A stretch of 16,707 nt of DNA, from positions 1 to 16,707 of the forward strand of contig NZ_JOGO01000102.1 of NCBI RefSeq assembly GCF_000719475.1. Direction: 5' to 3'. The translations under genes were made by a program, and so were the position numbers. Each line of letters starts with the position of its first letter. Position 1 is the stretch's first letter. Below, one piece after another: positions 8,223 through 14,126 of this stretch. The DNA comes from Streptomyces sp. NRRL F-5630 (GTDB lineage: Bacteria; Actinomycetota; Actinomycetes; Streptomycetales; Streptomycetaceae). Under the pieces are notes generated by a model, which saw only the letters and a program-made list of their open reading frames with translations, ran no database searches and was not told where the DNA came from.

Positions 8223-8235
8223 TGCCTCCTACGTT
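8213..8235 (+). promoter_or_regulatory. PafBC/RecA-independent damage promoter motif for the SWIM operon
   Basis: TTGTCAGTG (8213-8221), eight bases, then TACGTT (8230-8235), a perfect match to TTGTCRGTG-N8-TAN3T. The -10 ends seven bases before the SWIM ATG at 8243, so the transcript is predicted to be leaderless. That agrees with the absence of a ribosome-binding site there. Confidence 0.82.
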
Positions 8236-8242
8236 GGTCGGC

Positions 8243-9643
8243 ATGACTTCGCAGGGGGTTCGCTGGACGGCGGAACAGGTGCTCTCGCTGGCACCGGACG
8301 CGCCGTCGCGCAAGGCGGGAAGCAAGCTCGGCACGGCGGGACCGTGGTCGGGGACGGGGACGACGGAGGAGGGGGTGGTGTGGGGGCTGTGCAAGGGCAG
8401 CGGCAGCAAGCCGTACCAGGCGCTGGCCGATGTCTCGGGCCCGGCGTACGCGTGCTCGTGCCCGAGCCGCAAGTTCCCGTGCAAACACGTGCTCGGGCTG
8501 CTGCTGCTCTGGTCGGCCGGCCCCGCGGCGGTACCGGCCGGGGAGCCGCCGGAGTGGGCCGGGCAGTGGCTGGAGAAGCGCCGCGCGCGGGCCGGGAAGA
8601 GCGCGGCCGCCGCGGCTCGGGGCCCCGCGGAGAAGGCGGACCCGGAGGCCGCCCGCAAGCGCGCGGAGCGCCGGGCCGAGCGGGTCACGGCGGGAGCGCG
8701 CGAGCTGGAACAGCGCCTCACCGACCTGCTGCGCGGCGGGCTCGCCTCCGCCGAGCGGGCGGGGTACGGCATGTGGGAGGAGACCGCGGCGCGGATGGTC
8801 GACGCGCAGGCCAAGGGGCTCGCCACGCGCGTGCGCGAACTCGGCGCGATACCGGGCTCGGGCCCGGGGTGGCCGGTGCGGCTCCTGGAGGAGAGCGCGC
8901 TGCTCCACCTGCTCGTACAGGGCTGGGCGCACCGTGAGTCGCTGCCCGCGCCCCTCGCCGCGACGGTCGCGCGCCGCCTCGGCCTGCCCGAGACGGCGCC
9001 CCCGCCCGAGGGCCCACGCGATATGTGGCTCGTGCTCAGTCAGTACGACACGCAGGAGGGCTCCCTGACGGTGCGCCGCATCTGGCTCCACGGCACGCGG
9101 ACGGGACGCACCGCCCTGCTCCTCTCCTACGGGGCCGCCGGTGCGGCACCCGAGCTGAGCCTGCCCGTGGGCCTCGGCCTGGACGCGGAGCTGCGCCCCC
9201 ACCCGGCGCGGCCGCGCGCCACGCTGGGCGAGCGCTTCGGTCCCGTGGTGCCGGTCGCGGAACGGCCGCGCGGCGTCCCGCTCGCGGAGGCGGCCGGGCG
9301 GTACGGGGCGCTGCTCGCCGAGGACCCCTGGCTCGACTCCTGGCCCGTCACGCTCGACGGCGTCGTGCCGGTGCGCGGTCCGGACGGCTGGCAGCTCGCC
9401 GAGCCGTCGACGGGCACCGCGCTCCCCCTCCCCCGCTCCTTCACCAGCACCTCGGGCCTGTGGCGCCTCCTGGCCACCTCGGGAGGCCGCCCCCTGCGCG
9501 TCTTCGGCGAGTGCGGCCACCGCGGCTTCCAGCCCCTGGCGACCTGGGCGCCCGAGGACCGCGAGGACACGGAGGAGGCGGACGGCACGGGGCGGGCCAC
9601 CGCTCGCTCCCGGCCACCCGCCCCGCTCCTCGCCCTGCGCTGA
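8243..9643 (+). CDS. SWIM zinc-finger protein
   Basis: 466 residues. The SWIM motif CxCx6CxH is at Cys71, Cys73, Cys80 and His82 (ACSCPSRKFPCKHVLG). SWIM domains chelate zinc and bind DNA or proteins. An Arg/Ala/Glu-rich helical stretch (about 105-150) follows, then a helical middle and a C-terminal region with several beta-like segments and no known enzyme motif. Start at 8243 was chosen because MTSQGVRWTAEQVL looks like a family N-terminus, and because the promoter -10 ends seven bases upstream, which makes longer starts in the same frame unlikely. It is divergent from the MoxR operon and is followed after 22 bases by the DUF5691 gene. It probably acts with the MoxR-VWA machine, for example by recruiting it to nucleic acid, but that is inference. 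Confidence 0.93.
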   Translation: MTSQGVRWTAEQVLSLAPDAPSRKAGSKLGTAGPWSGTGTTEEGVVWGLCKGSGSKPYQALADVSGPAYACSCPSRKFPCKHVLGLLLLWSAGPAAVPAGEPPEWAGQWLEKRRARAGKSAAAAARGPAEKADPEAARKRAERRAERVTAGARELEQRLTDLLRGGLASAERAGYGMWEETAARMVDAQAKGLATRVRELGAIPGSGPGWPVRLLEESALLHLLVQGWAHRESLPAPLAATVARRLGLPETAPPPEGPRDMWLVLSQYDTQEGSLTVRRIWLHGTRTGRTALLLSYGAAGAAPELSLPVGLGLDAELRPHPARPRATLGERFGPVVPVAERPRGVPLAEAAGRYGALLAEDPWLDSWPVTLDGVVPVRGPDGWQLAEPSTGTALPLPRSFTSTSGLWRLLATSGGRPLRVFGECGHRGFQPLATWAPEDREDTEEADGTGRATARSRPPAPLLALR

Positions 9644-9665
9644 ACGCCCCCGACCTGGAGACCCC

Positions 9666-11285
9666 ATGAGCCCCACCGACACCACCGCTCCCCTCACACC
9701 GCCCCGGTCCCCGGAATCCGGCCCCGACTGGGAGGACCTCGTCACGACGGCCCTCCTCGGCACCGACCGGCGGCCCTTCGCCGGAGCGGGCGGCGCGAAC
9801 GGCCCCGGCGCCCTGCTCGACGAGGCGGCGCTGCGGACCGTACGGCGCCGGGCGGGCCTGCTGCCCGCCGCCGCCGCGCCCCTGCCCGCGCCCGCGGCCG
9901 CCGAGACCAGGCCGCCGCTCCCCGAAGCCGCGCGGCGAAGGCTCGGGCAGCTCCTCGGCGCGCGCGGGGACCAGCGCGGCAGCGCCCCCGACCTGACGGA
10001 GCTGCTCCCCCAGTGGCTGGAGCGCGCCAACGCGCACGGCTACGCCTCCCCGCCCGAGCACCTCCCCGCGCTGCTCGACGCGGCCAGGGGCCGTACCGAC
10101 CTGCGGCCCGCCGTGCTCGCTTTCGCCGGGGCGCGGGGCCGGTGGCTCGCGGAGCAGAACCGCGAGTGGTCCTTCGTCCGCCGCACGGCCGTGGTCCCGC
10201 CCGCGCAGGGCGAGGCGGACAGCACTCCGGCGGACGACGAACGCCTCTGGAGCGAAGGGCTGTTCGCCGAGCGGGTCGCCCTGCTCGCCCGGGTGCGCGA
10301 GCGCGAGCCCGCGCGTGCGCTCGCCCTGCTCGGCCCGACATGGGCCAAGGAGCGGGCCGAGGACCGGCTCCTCTTCCTCGACTGCCTGCGGCCCGGGCTC
10401 TCGCAGGCCGACGAGCCGTTCCTCGAAGCGGCGCTCGACGACCGCAGCCGCAACGTCCGTGCGCTCGCCGCCGAACTCCTCTCCTCTCTCCCCGGTTCCG
10501 CGCTCGCCGCACGCATGGCGGAGCGGGCCCGCGCCTGCCTCGGCCCGGACCCCTCGGGCGCGATAGCCGTCGACGCGCCGCACGCGTGCGATGCCGCGAT
10601 GGAGCACGACGGCGTCGTCGCGAAGCCGCCCACCGGACGCGGGGAGCGCGCCTGGTGGTTCGGGCAGATCGTCGAGGCGGCACCGCTCGCGGGGTGGCCG
10701 GAGCACTTCGGCGCCTCACCCGCGGAGCTCGTCGCGCGGCCCGTCGCTGAGGGCTGGCGCGAGGAGCTGCACGCGGCCTGGTGCCGGGCCGCCGTGAGGC
10801 AGGGGGACGCGGAGTGGTCACGGGCGCTGCTCGGTTCGCCGGTCGGCGGGGAGCAGGCCGCGACGGCGCTCGCGGAGCGGGCCAGGCTGCTCGCCGCGCT
10901 GCCCGCCGGGGAACGGGCCGCCTGGGTGGCCGGTTTCCTCGCGGCCCACGGGCTGTCCGAGGCGTTCCAGCTGCTGAGCGGCTGCGCGACGCCGTGGCCC
11001 GCCGAGCTGGGCCGGGCGGTCGTGGACGCCCTCAACATCGCGCGGGACGCGGGCAGTTACCCCTGGAGCTTCAGCGGCGTCATGGGCCTGGCCGAACGCT
11101 GTCTCGACCCGGCGGAAGCCCCCCACCTGGAGAAACTCATCGGCTCCTTCGAGGAGCACGAGGACAGCAAACCCGCGGCGGGCCTCTACTGGACCGACGT
11201 CTTCCACCGCCTCCTCGCCACCCTGCGCCTCCGCGCGGAGATGCGCGCCGAACTGGACGGGGCCGCGCTCACGGGGGCGTCCTAG
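9666..11285 (+). CDS. DUF5691 family protein, HEAT-like helical repeats
   Basis: 539 residues. MSPTDTTAP leads into WEDLVTTALLGTDRRPF, which I associate with DUF5691. The rest is Ala/Leu/Glu-rich and helical. FLEAALDDRSRNVRALAAEL, continuing into LLSSLPGSALAARM (about residues 250-285), has the spacing of a HEAT repeat, which suggests a scaffold or protein-binding role. No catalytic motif, signal peptide or membrane segment is seen. GGAG at 9657-9660 serves as ribosome-binding site, and the gene is 22 bases after the SWIM stop, so it is in the same transcript. DUF5691 beside SWIM, MoxR, DUF5682 and VWA genes is, from memory, a recurring actinobacterial arrangement. The biochemical role is unknown. 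Confidence 0.9.
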   Translation: MSPTDTTAPLTPPRSPESGPDWEDLVTTALLGTDRRPFAGAGGANGPGALLDEAALRTVRRRAGLLPAAAAPLPAPAAAETRPPLPEAARRRLGQLLGARGDQRGSAPDLTELLPQWLERANAHGYASPPEHLPALLDAARGRTDLRPAVLAFAGARGRWLAEQNREWSFVRRTAVVPPAQGEADSTPADDERLWSEGLFAERVALLARVREREPARALALLGPTWAKERAEDRLLFLDCLRPGLSQADEPFLEAALDDRSRNVRALAAELLSSLPGSALAARMAERARACLGPDPSGAIAVDAPHACDAAMEHDGVVAKPPTGRGERAWWFGQIVEAAPLAGWPEHFGASPAELVARPVAEGWREELHAAWCRAAVRQGDAEWSRALLGSPVGGEQAATALAERARLLAALPAGERAAWVAGFLAAHGLSEAFQLLSGCATPWPAELGRAVVDALNIARDAGSYPWSFSGVMGLAERCLDPAEAPHLEKLIGSFEEHEDSKPAAGLYWTDVFHRLLATLRLRAEMRAELDGAALTGAS

Positions 11286-11741
11286 ATGTGTTTGTCGGGG
11301 AGGTGGGTGACGCGGCCTAGCGTGGTGCGCACGGCAGAGAACCCCGATCCCGCCCTGGTCCGGGCCGCCACCGCGCTCGCCGCGCGACTCGGCACGGACG
11401 ACAACCACTCGGTGGCCGCCGCCGCCCGCGACGCCGACGGACGCGTGGTCACCGGCGTGAACGTGTACCACTTCACCGGCGGGCCGTGCGCCGAACTCGT
11501 CGTGCTCGGAGCCGCCGTGGCCGAGGGCGCAGGGCCGCTCGTACGGATCGTCGCGGCGGGCGACCGGGGACGCGGGGTGCTGCCGCCGTGCGGTCGCTGC
11601 CGGCAGGCGCTCCTCGACCTGTGGCCGGACATCGAGGTGCTCGTCCCGGGAGCCGGGGGCGCGGTCCGCGCGGTCCCCGTACGCGAACTGCTCCCCCACA
11701 CATATGTCTGGGCCGACCACCAGGAACCCGACCCGTCCTGA
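11286..11741 (+). CDS. Cytidine/blasticidin-S-type deaminase
   Basis: 151 residues from ATG 11286, the codon directly after the TAG of the DUF5691 gene. It has the cytidine-deaminase zinc site: Cys68-Ala-Glu70 (GGPCAE, Glu70 as proton shuttle) and PCGRCRQ with Cys102 and Cys105. The late segment PDIEVLV...ELLPHTYVW resembles blasticidin-S deaminase more than the housekeeping cytidine deaminase. Substrates could be cytidine, deoxycytidine or a nucleoside antibiotic. The start is unsure: ATG 11286 has GGGGGCG upstream, while GTG 11307 has GGGGAGG close by and would remove seven residues. The first would couple it to the SWIM-DUF5691 operon. It is followed by a terminator at 11812. A deaminase family member is certain; its substrate is not. 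Confidence 0.88.
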   Translation: MCLSGRWVTRPSVVRTAENPDPALVRAATALAARLGTDDNHSVAAAARDADGRVVTGVNVYHFTGGPCAELVVLGAAVAEGAGPLVRIVAAGDRGRGVLPPCGRCRQALLDLWPDIEVLVPGAGGAVRAVPVRELLPHTYVWADHQEPDPS

Positions 11742-11811
11742 CCAGCGCCGCTTTCCGCCCTTCCGCCGGGGGAGGACTCGGGGCGACCGCGGCGCCGCAT
11801 CCGGGTCACCG

Positions 11812-11844
11812 GCCACCGCGCCGTCAGCCGCACGGCGCGGTGGC
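11812..11844 (+). terminator. Perfect 13-bp hairpin terminator after the deaminase gene
   Basis: GCCACCGCGCCGT (11812-11824) and ACGGCGCGGTGGC (11832-11844) pair perfectly around the 7-base loop CAGCCGC. It lies 71 bases beyond the deaminase stop and would close the SWIM-DUF5691-deaminase transcript. There is no T-tract. Confidence 0.78.
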
Positions 11845-12128
11845 ATGCCCGGCCCGCGACATCCGCACACTTCCCCCACACCTCCCGCGCCCCCGCCGCC
11901 GCGCCGGGCCGCGCGACACGCCCGCCCCGCCGACGGCACGCGGTGCGAAGGGGGGGTCCTCACTCCCCGTACGCGCCGCGCGGAAGCCCCGGCGCCACCC
12001 GGTCTTCCCCGTTTCGCCCGTGCCCCGGCCGCCCACCAGCGGCCTTTCGCCCGTGCCGCACCGCGCCGGGCCCCGCACTCCGCCGCCAGGCAGGGGCCAT
12101 GACCGGACACACCGCTACGGAGAAATCG

Positions 12129-12158
12129 AAAAAGGCCCGAACAACTCTCCGGCGGGCC
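12129..12158 (-). terminator. Minus-strand intrinsic terminator-like hairpin
   Basis: On the minus strand GGCCCG (12158-12153) pairs with CGGGCC (12139-12134) and is followed by TTTTTCGATTT, a rare T-rich tail in this GC-rich DNA. No minus-strand gene lies upstream of it, so it would end an antisense or small transcript, or stop stray transcription heading toward the deaminase gene. Confidence 0.45.
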
Positions 12159-12220
12159 GCCCGCTCTCCCCCAAAACCCCTCCGAATGCCCTCTCCCCGG
12201 GCCGTGAAACCCCCGGAAGA

Positions 12221-12250
12221 TTGTCCGCCACACGAACCGGCGGGTACAGT
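12221..12250 (+). promoter_or_regulatory. Promoter of the M23 peptidase gene
   Basis: TTGTCC (12221-12226) and TACAGT (12245-12250) are 18 bases apart, a good housekeeping-sigma match for Streptomyces. The transcript would start near 12257, about 50 bases before the ATG. Confidence 0.6.
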
Positions 12251-12307
12251 CGCCGCCAGTTCCACCCGGGGATCTCTATTCCCAGCCCTGCCGTCGAGGC
12301 GAAAGAG

Positions 12308-13939
12308 ATGTTGGTGAACGACCGCCACCCCTCGGGGACCAGTTCCCCGGCCTCGCCCCCTGGCTCCGCCCCCACCGCGTACGCGGAGTACCCGGGGCAC
12401 GAGACGGACGGGTCAGGGCACGGCGGTCAGTACGGCTGGGGCGCACAGGCGGCCCCGGACCCGTACGCCTCGTACCAGGACACCGGCGGTTACGCCGTCG
12501 CCTCCCCGCCCGCCCCGGCCTACGGCGGTTACCCGCAGGACGGCGGCACGGGCGCCGGTACGGACGGCGCCGGCTTCGCCGCGTACAGCGGCTACGACCC
12601 GTACGCCACCGGCTCCTACGACACGAGCGCGTACGAGACAGGCGCGTACGAGACGGGCGCGTACGAGACGGGCGGCTACGCCCCCGGCGCCCACGACAGC
12701 GGGCAGTGGCAGTTCCCCGTCGAGGCGGCCGCGTACACCGCCGATCCGTACGCCGTGCCGCAGCCCCCCGCCTACGACTACGGCTACCCGGCCCACGGCG
12801 GCGGACACGCCCACCCCGCCGAGAACTACGCCGACGCCCCCTGGAACACCGGCGGTTACGACAGCGGTCCGCTCCCGCACCAGCCCGGGGCGATGCCCGC
12901 GCAGGGTGGCGCCTCCGAGGGGCTGAGCCACTCGGGCGCCGACACCGGTACGTACGACGCCTCCGCGTGGAACGCGGCGGCGTCCGGCCACCCCGACCTG
13001 AGCACGCCCCCGCACGGCACCCCGCTCCCCACCCCGCCCGGCACCGAGGCGCGCGAGCACACCACCGAGCCCCCCGTGGACGACACGGGCGAACTCCCCG
13101 TCCGGGAGACCGGCGAACTCCTCGCGGGGGAGACGGGCGAACTCCCCGTCGTCGGCGCCGACGCACCCCCGCACGAGCCGGGCGGGCAGCACGACGTCGC
13201 GCGCGGGCGCGGCAGGCGCCGCCCCGCCAAACGCTCGGCGCTCCTCAGCATCGCGGTGCCCTCCGCGTGCGTCATGGGCGTCGCGGGTGTCGCCGCCGCC
13301 TCGGTCGGCGACTTCGGCGGCGACAGCGCCACCGCCAACACGGCGACCGCCCCGTCCTCGCCCGTCAAGGCCGCCGCGGCGAACAACAAGCTCGACACCC
13401 AGCTCGCCGACCTCTCCCGTGCCGCCGACGATGTCGCCGACCGCGCGAGCCGTACCCAGGAGCGCATCGACCTCCAGGCGAAGAAGGAGGCGGCGCACAA
13501 GGCCGCCGTCGCCGAGGCCGCGCGCAAGGAGCGCGAGCGCCCCAAGTTCGTCCTCCCCGTCGCGCAGCACGGCCTCAGCGCCTACTTCGGGCAGGCGGGC
13601 GTCAACTGGATGTCGCAGCACACCGGCATCGACTTCCCCGTCGCCTACGGCACCCCCGTCATGGCCGCGACCGACGGGACCGTGCGGAGCCAGTGGAACA
13701 GCGCGTACGGGAACATGGCGATCCTCACCGCGAAGGACGGCACGGAGACCTGGTACTGCCACCTCTCCAGCACGACCCTCCCGAGTGGCACGGCGGTGAA
13801 GGCGGGCCAGGTGATCGCGCACTCGGGGAACTCCGGCAACTCGACCGGCCCGCACCTGCACTTCGAGGTGCGGCCGGGCGGAGGCGCGGCGATCGACCCC
13901 TTGCCGTGGCTGCGAAGCCACGGGCTCGACCCGGCGTAG
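12308..13939 (+). CDS. Membrane-anchored M23 metallopeptidase
   Basis: 543 residues. The first 300 are disordered and rich in Tyr, Gly, Pro and Ala, with AYETG and TGELPV repeats. A basic stretch (RGRGRRRPAKR) precedes one hydrophobic segment at about 311-336, implying a cytoplasmic N-terminus and an outside C-terminus. A coiled coil (about 360-410) leads to a peptidase-M23 domain: HTGID (His438, Asp442) and HLHFE (His516, His518), the zinc ligands and catalytic His of lysostaphin-type endopeptidases that cut peptidoglycan cross-links. All key residues are present. Start ATG 12308 has GAGG eight bases upstream. GTG at 12314 (giving MNDRHPSG) is an alternative two residues shorter. It is monocistronic, convergent with pcrA and ends in a hairpin cluster. 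The long cytosolic head may link cell-wall cutting to internal partners, which is inference. Confidence 0.92.
   Translation: MLVNDRHPSGTSSPASPPGSAPTAYAEYPGHETDGSGHGGQYGWGAQAAPDPYASYQDTGGYAVASPPAPAYGGYPQDGGTGAGTDGAGFAAYSGYDPYATGSYDTSAYETGAYETGAYETGGYAPGAHDSGQWQFPVEAAAYTADPYAVPQPPAYDYGYPAHGGGHAHPAENYADAPWNTGGYDSGPLPHQPGAMPAQGGASEGLSHSGADTGTYDASAWNAAASGHPDLSTPPHGTPLPTPPGTEAREHTTEPPVDDTGELPVRETGELLAGETGELPVVGADAPPHEPGGQHDVARGRGRRRPAKRSALLSIAVPSACVMGVAGVAAASVGDFGGDSATANTATAPSSPVKAAAANNKLDTQLADLSRAADDVADRASRTQERIDLQAKKEAAHKAAVAEAARKERERPKFVLPVAQHGLSAYFGQAGVNWMSQHTGIDFPVAYGTPVMAATDGTVRSQWNSAYGNMAILTAKDGTETWYCHLSSTTLPSGTAVKAGQVIAHSGNSGNSTGPHLHFEVRPGGGAAIDPLPWLRSHGLDPA
12629..12673 (+). repeat. Three tandem 15-bp coding repeats
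   Basis: GCGTACGAGACRGGC occurs three times in a row inside the M23 gene and encodes AYETG each time. Only one base differs, in the first copy. Such repeats expand and contract easily, so length may vary between strains. Confidence 0.85.
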
Positions 13940-13952
13940 GGCCAGAAGATCA

Positions 13953-14016
13953 GGCCGTGCACCTCACCGCGGTGAGGATCGGGCCGTGCACCTCACCGCG
14001 TGAGGATCGGGCCGTG
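13953..14016. repeat. Tandem 28/29-bp repeat with palindromic cores
   Basis: Two copies start with GGCCGTGCACCTCACCGCG at 13953 and 13982, differing by one G, and a truncated third (GGCCGTG) starts at 14010. Copy one contains a perfect 16-base palindrome (13962-13977). Copy two has a 6-bp stem with a 3-base loop (13991-14005). It lies directly after the M23 stop and likely serves as a terminator. Confidence 0.8.
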
Positions 14017-14024
14017 AAGGCCGA

Positions 14025-14047
14025 CCGCTCCGGCGCTTGAGGAGCGG
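14025..14047. terminator. Hairpin of a common Streptomyces intergenic type
   Basis: CCGCTCC (14025-14031) pairs with GGAGCGG (14041-14047) around GGCGCTTGA. The core TCCGGCGCTTGAGGA is, from memory, a very widespread intergenic element in Streptomyces. Placed between convergent genes, it can stop transcription from both sides. Confidence 0.65.
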
Positions 14048-14060
14048 GGCGTGGGCGCCT

Positions 14061-14108
14061 CGGGTGTGGGGCCGTGCCCCACGCGCGTCGGGTATGGGGC
14101 CGAGCCCC
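14061..14108. terminator. Duplicated GGGGC-CGN-GCCCC hairpins before the pcrA stop
   Basis: Two 20-base copies, 14061-14080 and 14089-14108, match at 18 positions. Each folds into a short stem (GTGGGGC/GCCCCAC at 14066-14082 and GGGGC/GCCCC at 14096-14108). They sit 18 bases beyond the pcrA stop and probably terminate pcrA from the minus strand. Confidence 0.6.
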
Positions 14109-14126
14109 GCACCCCCGCCCGCGGCG

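Larger units (their letters stand above)
11742..12307. other. Non-coding spacer before the M23 peptidase gene
   Basis: This 566-base stretch has only Arg/Pro-rich open frames that look like GC-driven artefacts. It holds a hairpin terminator (11812-11844), an A-flanked hairpin (12129-12158) and the M23 gene promoter (12221-12250). I looked for a c-di-AMP (ydaO-type) riboswitch, which is common before Streptomyces cell-wall hydrolases, and did not recognise its conserved pieces. Confidence 0.7.

Noticed and set aside
6943..8826. Longer MoxR protein starting upstream of 8127
   Set aside because: The extension runs through the promoter and the start of the divergent SWIM gene and has no family similarity; ATG 8127 has a ribosome-binding site.
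11291..11324. TTTGTCGGGG before the deaminase gene as a fourth PafBC-type motif, with TAGCGT as -10
   Set aside because: The upstream box has a mismatch in GTG (GGG), no TAN3T lies eight bases later, and TAGCGT is 20 bases from TTGTCG, too far for a normal promoter. The GTG codons after TAGCGT are also too close for a leaderless start.
11742..12307. c-di-AMP (ydaO-type) riboswitch before the M23 peptidase gene
   Set aside because: I could not recognise its conserved elements; the predicted leader is only about 50 bases, too short for that aptamer.
12629..12673. Short direct repeats as a CRISPR array
   Set aside because: Repeats are contiguous 15-mers in frame, encode AYETG, and have no spacers.
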